NCBI GenBank assembly: GCA_002423615.1
Contig: DIKO01000120.1
Location: 7,240-30,910, forward strand
Direction: 5' to 3'
From: Desulfobacteraceae bacterium UBA5616
GTDB taxonomy: Bacteria > Desulfobacterota > Desulfobacteria > Desulfobacterales > UBA5616
DNA length: 23,671 nt
Below are positions 15,582 to 23,671 of this stretch, piece after piece. Position 1 is the first letter of the stretch. Every line of letters begins with the position of its first letter. A program made the translations under genes and the position numbers. The notes beneath the pieces were generated by a model that worked only from the letters and a program-made list of their open reading frames with translations, was not told the origin of the DNA and searched no databases.

Positions 15582-16112
15582 TTGGAAAGCGGAAGAACCA
15601 TTAACACGTTAACCCCGATCGAGCTGCTGCTCCTTGATGTGGACGGCGTTCTCACCGACGGCAAGGTCATTTACGATGACGCCGGCGGAGAGATCAAGGA
15701 ATTTGACGTTAAAGACGGACTGGGCATCCGGCTTCTTGCGGAATGCGGCGTCAGGGTGGGAATTATTACCGGTAGATCGTCCAAAGCGCTTTTGCATCGC
15801 TGCCAAAATATAGGAATTAAATTGTTATTTCAAGGAGTTGATGATAAGGCAGCCGCCTTTGGGCGGGTTTTGGAGCAAACCGGGATTCCGGCGGAGAACA
15901 TCGCCTACATGGGCGACGATCTCCCGGATCTGCCCGTCCTCAACCGGGTGGGTGTTCCCATAGCGGTTTCGGACGCCCATGAAGCGGTTAAGTCCTCGGC
16001 CGCCATCGTAACGCAGGCAAAAGGAGGCCGGGGCGCGGTCAGAGAAATCTGCGACGCCATACTCAAGGCAAAAGGCCTCTGGCCCGGAGTGATAAAGCGT
16101 TTTGAATCATGA
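15582..16112 (+). CDS. kdsC: 3-deoxy-D-manno-octulosonate 8-phosphate phosphatase KdsC
   Basis: The 176-residue HAD-superfamily phosphatase removes phosphate from Kdo-8-P, the step after KdsA. Motifs are LLDVDGVLTDG (nucleophile D19, acid D21), IITGRSS and GDDLPDLPV. No cap domain is present, as expected for this tetrameric C0-type family. The start is uncertain. No in-frame ATG or GTG exists between the kdsA stop and the first motif; TTG at 15582 is the best choice, though ATT at 15600, behind GGAAG, is an alternative. An out-of-frame ATG overlapping the kdsA stop gives only a 12-codon frame. The stop overlaps lptC by 4 nt. Confidence 0.92.
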   Translation: MESGRTINTLTPIELLLLDVDGVLTDGKVIYDDAGGEIKEFDVKDGLGIRLLAECGVRVGIITGRSSKALLHRCQNIGIKLLFQGVDDKAAAFGRVLEQTGIPAENIAYMGDDLPDLPVLNRVGVPIAVSDAHEAVKSSAAIVTQAKGGRGAVREICDAILKAKGLWPGVIKRFES

Positions 16113-16693
16113 TTTTTTTTAAAGAGCATTTTTTCGGCAGGTTAAGATGGGCGCTGCTACTGGCCATTGTCGCCGCGTCGGGCTTTGTTTTCTGGAAATT
16201 TTACAGTTCACGGTCCATACTTGACCAGGCCATTGAAACCGGTCTTGCCGTAATCCGAAAACCGGGGCTCTCCATCGGGAAGGTCCAGCATACGGCCACA
16301 CGAAACGGGATAACCGAATGGGAACTGGAAGCCGGTTCCGCGGAATATATCAATGAGGAGAAAAAAGCCGTTTTAAAGGATCTTTCCATCACCTATTTTC
16401 TAAAAAACGATGAAACAGCCCTGTTGAAAGCAGACCGGGCTGTTTTGGCCACCGATTCATACGATATTGAAATCACGGGCAACGTCGTCATGAAAAACCA
16501 GGGATACAGCCTGAAAACCCAGGCATTGAACTATAAACATGAAAACCGAACCATTTTCACCCAAACGCCGGTTACTGTTTCAGGAGACTCGTTTTCGCTG
16601 ACGGCAGACCGGCTGAAACTGGATCTGGCCAAAAACCAAACGATCCTGGAGGGACATGTCAAAGGAATCCTGAATGAAAAGCCGGAAATGTAA
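16109..16693 (+). CDS. lptC: LPS export protein LptC
   Basis: The 194-residue protein has one N-terminal transmembrane helix (about residues 13-29, WALLLAIVAASGFVFW) and a periplasmic beta-jellyroll domain. LptC hands LPS from the inner-membrane LptBFG transporter to the periplasmic bridge protein LptA. Sequence identity in this family is low, so the call depends on size, topology and position between kdsC and lptA. The ATG overlaps the kdsC stop (ATGA), and its 3' end overlaps lptA by 20 nt, which suggests coupled translation of all three. Confidence 0.88.
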   Translation: MIFFKEHFFGRLRWALLLAIVAASGFVFWKFYSSRSILDQAIETGLAVIRKPGLSIGKVQHTATRNGITEWELEAGSAEYINEEKKAVLKDLSITYFLKNDETALLKADRAVLATDSYDIEITGNVVMKNQGYSLKTQALNYKHENRTIFTQTPVTVSGDSFSLTADRLKLDLAKNQTILEGHVKGILNEKPEM

Positions 16694-17237
16694 TTATACC
16701 AAGGTGTTTGTTTTCGTCGCCCTGATGCTTCTGAACCATCCGTTCCTGCCCCGGGTTGTTCAGGCCCAGGACAAGGCCTCAAAGATCCAGAGCATCCGCA
16801 TTGTCACCGATCAGGCCCTTGTGGACAGCAAGGCCCGCTTTACCGAATTCACGGGGAACGTCACCGTCACCATTGAAGATGATACCGAAATTCATGCCGA
16901 CTGGATTAAAATCAGATTCAAACCCGGCATCATGAACGAAAAGGAACCCTCCTTCAGCGAGAAATCCGTTCAGGACATCGTTGCCAGGGGAAACGTTAAA
17001 ATTATACTTGAAGACAAGGTTGCAATCACCGAAGAAGCATTATACATTCCGGATGAAGACACCCTAACCCTCTCCGGTGAAAATTCCAGAATTTCCATGG
17101 AAAATGACTTTATTACCGGAGAAAAAATCACCCTGAACCGAAAAGACGGGACCTTCAAACTGGAAGGCCTGGGCAAGAAACAGGTCGAGGCGGTTTTTTA
17201 CCAGAAAGAAAAGCCGGAATCCGGAGTCAAGAAATAG
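16674..17237 (+). CDS. lptA: LPS transport periplasmic protein LptA
   Basis: The 187-residue protein has a signal peptide (hydrophobic core VFVFVALMLL, likely cut after VQA at about residue 31) and an OstA-like beta-jellyroll domain with repeated short strands. LptA oligomers bridge the periplasm and carry LPS from LptC to LptD. The start at 16674 lies inside lptC and has AAAGGA 7-8 nt upstream. LptB begins 2 nt after its stop. The length is typical. Confidence 0.9.
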   Translation: MKSRKCNYTKVFVFVALMLLNHPFLPRVVQAQDKASKIQSIRIVTDQALVDSKARFTEFTGNVTVTIEDDTEIHADWIKIRFKPGIMNEKEPSFSEKSVQDIVARGNVKIILEDKVAITEEALYIPDEDTLTLSGENSRISMENDFITGEKITLNRKDGTFKLEGLGKKQVEAVFYQKEKPESGVKK

Positions 17238-17238
17238 C

Positions 17239-17961
17239 ATGACGACCCTATCGCTGGAAAACCTGGTCAAAACCTATCAAGGCAAAAGGGTGGTCGATGA
17301 AGTCTCCCTTTCCACTCAGAGCGGCATGGTGGTGGGGCTTCTGGGCCCCAACGGCGCGGGTAAAACCACGACCTTTTATATGACCGTGGGTATGATCAAG
17401 CCCGATACCGGACGGGTCCTTTTAGACGATGAAAACATTGCGGGCTTTCCCATGTACCAGCGTGCGAGGAAAGGACTGGGCTACCTGCCCCAGGAAACAT
17501 CGGTATTTAAAAAGCTTTCGGTCAGGGAAAACGTTCTGGCGATCTTAGAGGCCCTCGACCTTCCGGGAACGGACCTGGAAGACCGTGCGGGAAAACTCCT
17601 GGACGAACTGGGCATCCGGCATTTGTCCGGCCGGAAAGCCATGCTCCTTTCCGGAGGGGAGAGACGCCGGCTTGAAATATCCCGCGCCCTGGCCACCAAC
17701 CCGTCTTTTATCCTGCTGGACGAACCTTTTGCCGGCATCGATCCCCTGGCGGTCATCGATATCAAGGAAATTATCGTTCATCTTAAAAACAGGGGCATCG
17801 GGGTTTTGATTTCAGACCATAATGTGCGGGAAACCCTTGAAGTCTGCGACAAAGCGTATATACTTAATGAAGGAAAAATCATCGAATCCGGGACGCCGCA
17901 ACAAATCGCTTCCAGCGAAACGGCAAAACGAATTTATCTGGGAAACGGGTTCAGCCTATAG
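17239..17961 (+). CDS. lptB: LPS export ABC transporter ATPase LptB
   Basis: The 240-residue cytoplasmic ATPase powers LPS extraction by LptFG. Motifs are Walker A GPNGAGKTT (residues 36-44), the signature LSGGE (137-141), Walker B FILLDE (157-162) and the H-loop histidine in ISDHN (H194). Its membrane partners lptF and lptG are not in the window. It starts 2 nt after lptA and ends 2 nt before rpoN, so it belongs to the same transcript. Confidence 0.97.
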   Translation: MTTLSLENLVKTYQGKRVVDEVSLSTQSGMVVGLLGPNGAGKTTTFYMTVGMIKPDTGRVLLDDENIAGFPMYQRARKGLGYLPQETSVFKKLSVRENVLAILEALDLPGTDLEDRAGKLLDELGIRHLSGRKAMLLSGGERRRLEISRALATNPSFILLDEPFAGIDPLAVIDIKEIIVHLKNRGIGVLISDHNVRETLEVCDKAYILNEGKIIESGTPQQIASSETAKRIYLGNGFSL

Positions 17962-17963
17962 CC

Positions 17964-19412
17964 ATGTCATTAGGACTCAGACAGCAACTTAAATTAACCC
18001 AGCAACTGGTTATGACGCCCCAGTTGCAGATGGCCATCAAGCTACTCCAGATGTCCCGGCTGGAGCTGATGGATACCGTTATTCAGGAACTCGAACAAAA
18101 TCCAGCCCTTGAAGAAACCCTTGAAACCCTGGACGACAAGACCGCAAGCCTTGAAATCACGGGAAATTCCCCCGAGTCTTCGGCAGCCCCGGAAACGGAT
18201 GAAGTGTCCATCGGCGAAACCATTCAGGAAGACCATGTTGACTGGAGCAATTATCTGGACGAATACAGCTCAACGGGAAAAGCGACCTTTGAAGCTGAAA
18301 AAAGAGAACTCCCCAGTTATGAATCCTTTATTTCCAAAAAAGAATCCCTGAAGGACCATCTGCTCTGGCAGCTGCTGATGACCCACCCCGGGCCGGAGGA
18401 TGAAAAAATCGGCAGCATCATCGTCGGCAATTTAAACGATGACGGTTACCTGGAGATGACCCTGGAGGAGCTGGCGGCCACCGCCGATGCGACCCCGGAA
18501 AAAGCGGCCGAAGTTCTGGCACTGATGCAGACTTTTGATCCTGTCGGCGTTTGCGCCAGAAACCTGAAGGAATGCCTCCTGATCCAGGCCGATTTTTTCA
18601 ATCTGGGCAATACCATTGTCGTCGAAATCATCAAACACCATTTAAATCATCTTGAGAACAAAAATTACAAAGTCATCGCCAAATCCCTGGGTATCGGCAT
18701 TGACGAGCTGCTCAAAACCGTCAACATCATCAAGGGCCTTGAACCCAAGCCCGGGAGGGCCTTCAGCGACGAAGAACCCCATTACATCACCCCGGACATC
18801 TACGTTTTCAAGTTTGAAGACGAGTTTGTGATCACTTTAAATGAAGACGGCATGCCCAGGCTCCAGTTGAATTCTTTTTATAAAAACGCCGTCAAGCAGG
18901 ACGGCGCCGTCCAGGCCAATGTCAAGGATTACCTGCAGGAAAAAATCCGTTCCGCGGCATGGCTGATCCGGAGCATCCACCAGCGGCAGAAAACCATTTA
19001 TAAAGTCATGGAAAGCATTCTGAAATTTCAGCGGGAATTTTTCGAAAACGGGGTTTCCCACTTAAAACCCATGGTGCTTAGGGATGTTGCCGAGGATATC
19101 GACATGCACGAGTCCACCATCAGCAGGGTGACCACCAACAAATACGTGCATACCCCCCAGGGAATATTTGAATTGAAATATTTTTTCAACAGCTCCATCA
19201 GAAGCTATGGCGGAGAATCCGTTTCCTCGGCCAGCGTTCAGGATAAAATCCGGCAGTTGATCGAGGGTGAAAATCCTAAAAAACCTTACAGCGATGAAAA
19301 ACTATCTCAAATTCTGAAGGAGGATCTCAACATCAATATCGCGCGTCGAACCGTGGCAAAATATCGCGAGTTCATGAGAATTTTGCCGTCCAGCAAACGC
19401 AAACAATTTTAG
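17964..19412 (+). CDS. rpoN: RNA polymerase sigma-54 factor RpoN
   Basis: The 482-residue protein is the alternative sigma factor that reads -24/-12 promoters and needs AAA+ activators. The N-terminal glutamine- and leucine-rich region I (MSLGLRQQLKLTQQL, then PQLQMAIKLLQM) contacts activators. A core-binding domain and a helix-turn-helix region (STISRVTTNKYV) follow, and the RpoN box ARRTVAKYRE is at residues 460-469 near the C-terminus. The order lptB-rpoN-hpf-ptsN-rapZ matches the classic rpoN cluster of Proteobacteria. It starts 2 nt after lptB. Confidence 0.98.
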   Translation: MSLGLRQQLKLTQQLVMTPQLQMAIKLLQMSRLELMDTVIQELEQNPALEETLETLDDKTASLEITGNSPESSAAPETDEVSIGETIQEDHVDWSNYLDEYSSTGKATFEAEKRELPSYESFISKKESLKDHLLWQLLMTHPGPEDEKIGSIIVGNLNDDGYLEMTLEELAATADATPEKAAEVLALMQTFDPVGVCARNLKECLLIQADFFNLGNTIVVEIIKHHLNHLENKNYKVIAKSLGIGIDELLKTVNIIKGLEPKPGRAFSDEEPHYITPDIYVFKFEDEFVITLNEDGMPRLQLNSFYKNAVKQDGAVQANVKDYLQEKIRSAAWLIRSIHQRQKTIYKVMESILKFQREFFENGVSHLKPMVLRDVAEDIDMHESTISRVTTNKYVHTPQGIFELKYFFNSSIRSYGGESVSSASVQDKIRQLIEGENPKKPYSDEKLSQILKEDLNINIARRTVAKYREFMRILPSSKRKQF

Positions 19413-19422
19413 GGAGGATTGT

Positions 19423-19956
19423 ATGCAGACATCCGTTACATTCAAAAACCTTGATTCGTCCGACAACCTGAAGGATTATGTGAAAGAAAAACTGAACCGG
19501 TTGGACAAATACCTATACAATCCCGCAGAGGCGAATGTCGTCCTGACCGTTGAAAAATTCAGGCATATCGCCGAAATCAACATCGTCGGCGACCGTCTGA
19601 ACATCATCGGCAAGGAAGAAACCAATGACATGTATTCGGCCATCGACATAACCCTGGACAAACTTGAGAAACAGATCAAGAAAGGCAAGCAGAAAAAGCG
19701 GGAAAAAAGAAATGCCCCACCCTCGCGGGCCATGGCTCCGGGAGTTGACGACGCATTACTGACCGAGGACGGTTCCTCTGAAAATCTGACCGTTAAAAAT
19801 ATTGAATATAAACCCATGGATGTAGATGAAGCCATCATGCAGATGGGACTGGTTACGGATAATTTTCTGGTTTTTACCAACTCCAGAACAGACCAGGTCA
19901 ATGTCCTTTACCGGCGTAAAAACGGCGGTTTCGGATTGATCGAGCCCAGCATCTGA
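19423..19956 (+). CDS. hpf: Long-form ribosome hibernation promoting factor
   Basis: The 177-residue protein has an N-terminal HPF/YfiA domain (about residues 1-95), a basic linker (KKGKQKKREKR) and a C-terminal domain (about 120-175) beginning VKNIEYKPMDVDEAIMQMGL. That C-terminal domain is the dimerisation module that lets long HPF join two 70S ribosomes into inactive 100S dimers. Gammaproteobacterial rpoN clusters encode the short form, about 95 residues, so this is the long type. A strong AGGGAGG ribosome site precedes the ATG, 10 nt after rpoN. Confidence 0.95.
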   Translation: MQTSVTFKNLDSSDNLKDYVKEKLNRLDKYLYNPAEANVVLTVEKFRHIAEINIVGDRLNIIGKEETNDMYSAIDITLDKLEKQIKKGKQKKREKRNAPPSRAMAPGVDDALLTEDGSSENLTVKNIEYKPMDVDEAIMQMGLVTDNFLVFTNSRTDQVNVLYRRKNGGFGLIEPSI

Positions 19957-20027
19957 CCTTGATGGAGGCTGGCCTGTGAGGAGTCGAAAAGGCATTCCGC
20001 TTAAACTCTGATGCCGGTGAAGAAGTT

Positions 20028-20486
20028 ATGAAAATCATAGATGTTTTACAGATGGATGCGATTCTGGACGACCTGAAATCCGACGACAAAAAAGGCATTT
20101 TGCAGGAGATGGCAGTCCCCCTGGCAGCCAGAGCAAATGTCAGCCCGGATTATCTCGTCAAAGTATTGATGGAAAGGGAACGGCTGGGCAGCACGGGCAT
20201 CGGAGGCGGCATCGGAATTCCCCATGGTAAACTCAGAGATCTTGAAAACCTCATTCTGGGTTTCGGGCTGAGCCGGAAAGGCGTTGATTTTGAATCCATG
20301 GATGGCCGTCCCACCCATATTTTCTTTCTCCTGGTGACCCCGGAAAGTTCAACGGGATTGCATCTTAAACTGCTGGCCCGGATTTCGCGGATTCTCAAAA
20401 ACGACCTTTTTAAAGACAAATTAATCAAGGCAAAAAATCGGGAGGAACTCTATTCCATCATCAGGGAAAAGGACGAGGAGTTCTAA
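20028..20486 (+). CDS. ptsN: Nitrogen-type PTS EIIA protein PtsN
   Basis: The 152-residue EIIA domain of the fructose/nitrogen family has the phospho-acceptor histidine in GIPHGK (H66) within GIGGGIGIPHGKLRD. In Proteobacteria EIIA-Ntr is a regulatory endpoint of the EI-Ntr/NPr phosphorelay and affects potassium uptake, phosphate and envelope stress, not sugar uptake. No EI or HPr gene is in the window. It lies 71 nt after hpf and 12 nt before rapZ. A purine-rich GTGAAGAAG serves as ribosome site. Confidence 0.93.
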   Translation: MKIIDVLQMDAILDDLKSDDKKGILQEMAVPLAARANVSPDYLVKVLMERERLGSTGIGGGIGIPHGKLRDLENLILGFGLSRKGVDFESMDGRPTHIFFLLVTPESSTGLHLKLLARISRILKNDLFKDKLIKAKNREELYSIIREKDEEF

Positions 20487-20498
20487 ATAGACGGCCCG

Positions 20499-21404
20499 AT
20501 GAACGTGAAGAATATTCAGATAACAGTCATTACGGGCATGTCGGGTTCCGGGAAAAGCACCGCCATCGCGGCATTTGAAGATGCCGGCTTTTACTGTGTG
20601 GACAACATGCCCGTAGACCTGCTCCCCAAATTTCTGGAAATGCCCGTGGAGAGCAACCCGGAGTACGCCGGACTCGCCTTTGTCATGGACCTCCGGGAAA
20701 AAGGGTTTTTATCCAAATACCCGTCGATTTTCAAAACCATCAGGGAAACCGGATATCGTTTCAATGTCCTGTTTCTGGAAGCCGACGAGGATGTCCTGAT
20801 CAAGCGTTACAGCGAAACCCGCCGGCAGCACCCGCTGATCCACGGGAAGAATCTGACCCAGGCCATCCGTTCCGAGAAAGCGCTTCTGGCGGATTTAAAA
20901 AACGAGGCCGACACGATCATCGACACATCGCATTATAATGTTCATCAATTAAAATCCAAGATCCTCGATATCGCCAGAGAAAGCCGCAACTGCGCATCCA
21001 TGAGAATCCATATTCTGTCTTTCGGTTATAAAAACGGCATTCCGCTGAATGCCGATATAATCATGGATGTGCGCTTTCTCATCAACCCCTACTTTGACCC
21101 TGATCTAAAAGACCTGACCGGTGAAAACAAGGCCGTCGCGGACTATGTTCTGGCCGATGGTACCGCCCGCCTTTTTTTAGATAAATATTTAGATTTATTA
21201 GAATTTCTCATACCTCTGTATGAAAGGGAAGGAAAAGCGAACCTGACCATCGGCGTGGGATGCACCGGAGGTCAGCACAGGTCCGTGGCTATCGCCGTCC
21301 GGATCCGGGATCATATTCACCAAAAAGGAAAAGAGGTCATTCTGACCCATCGTGATATCCGGAGATTATCCGCGCCCGCGTCTTTCACATCGAATATGTT
21401 TTGA
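20499..21404 (+). CDS. rapZ: RNase adapter protein RapZ
   Basis: The 301-residue P-loop protein has Walker A GMSGSGKS at residues 13-20. Its C-terminal domain contains the conserved VGCTGGQHRSVAIA segment, the phosphosugar/RNA-binding part. In E. coli RapZ senses glucosamine-6-phosphate and directs RNase E to the GlmZ small RNA, tuning GlmS and so the UDP-GlcNAc supply for cell wall and LPS. Whether an RNA target exists in this lineage is unknown. The ATG follows ptsN closely and has no strong ribosome site, so coupling is likely. Confidence 0.94.
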   Translation: MNVKNIQITVITGMSGSGKSTAIAAFEDAGFYCVDNMPVDLLPKFLEMPVESNPEYAGLAFVMDLREKGFLSKYPSIFKTIRETGYRFNVLFLEADEDVLIKRYSETRRQHPLIHGKNLTQAIRSEKALLADLKNEADTIIDTSHYNVHQLKSKILDIARESRNCASMRIHILSFGYKNGIPLNADIIMDVRFLINPYFDPDLKDLTGENKAVADYVLADGTARLFLDKYLDLLEFLIPLYEREGKANLTIGVGCTGGQHRSVAIAVRIRDHIHQKGKEVILTHRDIRRLSAPASFTSNMF

Positions 21405-21497
21405 TAACAATAGCATAAATTTGTATTTACTTTTCGCAGGATATCGTCTATTGGCTTCAGCGAGATCCAATACCGGAAAAATCTCAAAGGGAGTTCA

Positions 21498-21914
21498 ATG
21501 ATAGGCATCGTAATCGTCACCCATGAAAAACTGGGGGAAGCGCTCATAGAGGCAGTGACTTCAATTGTCGGGGATAAAACGGAATTCGTCAAGGCCGTCA
21601 CCGTCAATATCAAGGAAAACGCCGACAACCTCCGCAATAAAATCGCGGAAGGGATCAAGCAGGTGGACAGGGGAAAAGGCGTCCTGATTATGACGGACAT
21701 GTTCGGCGGGACACCGTCCAATCTGAGTTATTCTTTTCTGGAGGAAGGCCACATCGAAGTGATTTCCGGCGTCAATCTGCCGGTTTTGTTCAAGGCCATT
21801 GACCTGAGGGAAAAAATGGACCTGACCGAGCTTTCCGCGAGTGTCGAAACCTTCGGGAAAAGAAGCATCTCCCTGGCAAGCGGCATATTAAAAGGCAACA
21901 AGCGGGATGCCTGA
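21498..21914 (+). CDS. Mannose-type PTS EIIA domain protein
   Basis: The 138-residue protein is a stand-alone EIIA of the mannose family. The phospho-acceptor histidine is H9 in IVTHEKLG, and the family segment MTDMFGGTPSNLS is present. No EIIB, EIIC or EIID gene follows; gap comes next. It may be a regulatory PTS protein, or its partners may lie elsewhere. Desulfobacterota often carry such small PTS sets beside rapZ. AAAGGGAG precedes the ATG. The 93-nt gap upstream is AT-rich and includes a TATTGG/CCAATA symmetry near 21450-21475, which might mark an internal promoter. Confidence 0.88.
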   Translation: MIGIVIVTHEKLGEALIEAVTSIVGDKTEFVKAVTVNIKENADNLRNKIAEGIKQVDRGKGVLIMTDMFGGTPSNLSYSFLEEGHIEVISGVNLPVLFKAIDLREKMDLTELSASVETFGKRSISLASGILKGNKRDA

Positions 21915-21946
21915 ACCAGAAGGCGTCTTATGATCAAGGAGGTTTT

Positions 21947-22951
21947 ATGAAGATAAAGGTCGGCATAAATGGATTTGGAAGAATCGGGCGTCTGGTCTTC
22001 AGGGCCGCCCTGGATCATCCCGACATCGACATTGTCGCGATCAACGATCTTTCAGATCCCGGGACCATCGCACATCTTTTGAAGCATGATTCCGTCCACG
22101 GCACCCTGAAGCAAACCGTTTCCTTCAGGGACGATGCCATTGAGGTTGGCGGAAAATCCATCGCCGTCACCACGGTGAAAGAACCGGAAAAAATACCCTG
22201 GCAGCATCTCGGGGTGGATATCGTTGCAGAATGCACCGGCCTGTTCAGGGACTTTCAAAATGCCGCCAAACACCTGACCGCCGGCGCCCGTAAAGTCATC
22301 ATCTCGGCTCCGGCCAAAGACCCCGATATCACCATCGTCATGGGGGTCAATTCCAGCCAGTACGATCCCAGAAATCATCATATCATTTCAAATGCCTCCT
22401 GCACCACCAACTGCCTCGCTCCCGTGGCCAAGGTGCTGCTTGAAAATTTCGGCATCCGGTCGGGGTTGATGACCACCATTCACTCCTACACCGGTGACCA
22501 GCGCCTTCTGGATTTTCCCCACAAAGACCTTCGAAGGGCAAGGGCCGCGGCCCTGAACATGATCCCCACCACCACGGGCGCTGCAAAAGCCGTTGCCCTG
22601 GTGCTGCCGGAACTCGAAAACAAACTCAACGGCCTGGCCGTGCGGGTGCCCACGCCCAATGTGTCGCTGGTCGACCTGGTGGTCAGTGTGAGCAAATCCG
22701 GCGTTACGGTTTCCGACGTCAATCAGGCCCTGAAGACCGCTTCGGAAGAGTCTCTTGCCGGCATTCTGGGGTACAGCGACGAACCCCTGGTGTCGACGGA
22801 TTACAACGGCTGCAAATTATCCTCCATCGTTGACGGCCCCAACACCTACGTCATCGGCGATTTGGTGAAAGTTCTTTCCTGGTACGATAATGAATGGGCA
22901 TATTCCAACAGGATGGTGGATCTTGCAGCCCTGATCGGATCCCAGCTTTAG
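21947..22951 (+). CDS. gap: Glyceraldehyde-3-phosphate dehydrogenase, type I
   Basis: The 334-residue glycolytic and gluconeogenic enzyme oxidises glyceraldehyde 3-phosphate with NAD and phosphate to 1,3-bisphosphoglycerate. The nucleotide-binding motif GINGFGRIGR is at residues 7-16. The INDL segment (D34) suggests NAD preference. The catalytic cysteine is C152 in SNASCTTNC and the base is H179. A near-consensus AAGGAGG ribosome site precedes the ATG. tpiA follows by 31 nt, the usual pairing of triose-phosphate enzymes. Confidence 0.97.
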   Translation: MKIKVGINGFGRIGRLVFRAALDHPDIDIVAINDLSDPGTIAHLLKHDSVHGTLKQTVSFRDDAIEVGGKSIAVTTVKEPEKIPWQHLGVDIVAECTGLFRDFQNAAKHLTAGARKVIISAPAKDPDITIVMGVNSSQYDPRNHHIISNASCTTNCLAPVAKVLLENFGIRSGLMTTIHSYTGDQRLLDFPHKDLRRARAAALNMIPTTTGAAKAVALVLPELENKLNGLAVRVPTPNVSLVDLVVSVSKSGVTVSDVNQALKTASEESLAGILGYSDEPLVSTDYNGCKLSSIVDGPNTYVIGDLVKVLSWYDNEWAYSNRMVDLAALIGSQL

Positions 22952-22982
22952 GGGTGACACATAAACGCCGGAGGATAAAGTC

Positions 22983-23671
22983 ATGCCAAGGATACAGCTC
23001 ATTTCCGGAAACTGGAAGATGTATAAAACCGGAGAGGAAGCCGCTCAAACCGCAAAAAGGCTTGTTGAACTGATTTCCGATGTCATCGATGTGGACATCA
23101 TGATCGCCCCTGCCTTCACCGCCTTGTCCGCGGTTTACAGCGTAGTGGCCGGAACCCGGGTGGCCCTGGGAGCCCAGAACCTGTTCTGGGAAAATGAAGG
23201 CGCCTACACCGGCGAAATTTCGGGGCCCATGATTAAATCCATGGGCTGCAGCCATGTCATCATCGGGCATTCCGAGAGGCGTCAATACTTCGGCGAGACC
23301 GATGAAACGGTGAACAAAAAAATCAGGGCGGCCGTTTCGAGCGACCTTGTTCCGGTATTCTGCGTCGGAGAAACGGAAAAGCAACGGGATGCTGAAGAAA
23401 CATTTTCTGTGCTTGACAAACAACTGCGATCCGGTTTAAAAGGGCTATCTTTGAATGATCCGGGCGCACTGATCATCGCCTATGAACCGGTCTGGGCCAT
23501 TGGAACGGGCAAAACCGCGAGTAAGAACCAGGCACAGGAAGTACACAGGTTCCTTCGGGACCTGATAGAAAAGCTGTATGGCGAAAAATTTTCCGGCGCC
23601 GTCCGGATTTTGTACGGCGGAAGCGTTAAACCCGCCAACATTAAAGAGCTGATGGCCATGCCGGATATTGA
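22983..23671 (+). CDS. tpiA: Triosephosphate isomerase (3' end cut by window)
   Basis: The reading frame from ATG 22983 is open to the window end, giving 229 residues of a protein that usually has about 250. The enzyme interconverts dihydroxyacetone phosphate and glyceraldehyde 3-phosphate. The substrate lysine lies in GNWKM (K12), the electrophilic histidine in IIGHSERR (H96), and the catalytic base in YEPVWAIGTGK (E168), followed by the mobile loop. YGGSVKPAN is present near the cut. GGAGG lies 7-8 nt before the start. Confidence 0.96.
   Translation, partial: MPRIQLISGNWKMYKTGEEAAQTAKRLVELISDVIDVDIMIAPAFTALSAVYSVVAGTRVALGAQNLFWENEGAYTGEISGPMIKSMGCSHVIIGHSERRQYFGETDETVNKKIRAAVSSDLVPVFCVGETEKQRDAEETFSVLDKQLRSGLKGLSLNDPGALIIAYEPVWAIGTGKTASKNQAQEVHRFLRDLIEKLYGEKFSGAVRILYGGSVKPANIKELMAMPDI

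Noticed and set aside
15565..15603. 12-codon frame starting at an ATG overlapping the kdsA stop
   Set aside because: Too short and out of frame with kdsC; could act as a coupling peptide but nothing supports it.

Overview
The window looks like chromosome from a Gram-negative anaerobe of the Desulfobacterota (former Deltaproteobacteria, most like a Desulfobacterales sulfate reducer). This is an inference. It rests on the LPS genes (kdsA, kdsC, lptC, lptA, lptB) running into rpoN, hpf, ptsN and rapZ, on a DUF39-type homocysteine biosynthesis protein, on a plant-type DapB, and on the style of the short palindromic repeats between genes. No rRNA, tRNA, CRISPR array, integrase or transposase was recognised.

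Left flank (1 to about 2290) is sparse and partly decayed. A minus-strand fibronectin type III reading frame enters from the left edge, changes frame near position 385 and stops just upstream of position 645, so it looks like a broken gene. Next come a perfect 30-bp inverted repeat, a small secreted protein, a strong bidirectional terminator, and a small protein with two membrane segments and a charged coiled-coil tail.

From about 2293 to 7529 the plus strand carries plsB (glycerol-3-phosphate acyltransferase), a 563-residue fusion of a MurU-like nucleotidyltransferase with an AmgK-like sugar kinase, and dapB. The fusion is the most interesting gene here: one protein appears to hold both steps that turn recycled MurNAc into UDP-MurNAc. 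dapB converges on alaS, and their last codons overlap inside a perfect 19-bp palindrome.

From 7524 to 14492 the minus strand reads, in transcription order, M23 metallopeptidase, DUF39 homocysteine biosynthesis protein, thpR, recA, alaS. The first two overlap by 4 nt. There is no recX between recA and alaS, and a hairpin repeat supplies the last codons of recA.

From 14736 to the right edge the plus strand is one tight cluster: kdsA, kdsC, lptC, lptA, lptB, rpoN, hpf, ptsN, rapZ, a mannose-type EIIA, gap and tpiA (cut by the window end). It joins Kdo synthesis and LPS export, sigma-54, ribosome hibernation, PTS-type signalling and the triose-phosphate part of glycolysis. Overlaps and short gaps suggest one or a few long transcripts from the divergent region at 14493-14735. 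I did not find a clear-cut undescribed system. The best leads are the MurU-AmgK fusion and the DUF39 gene coupled to a cell-wall peptidase.
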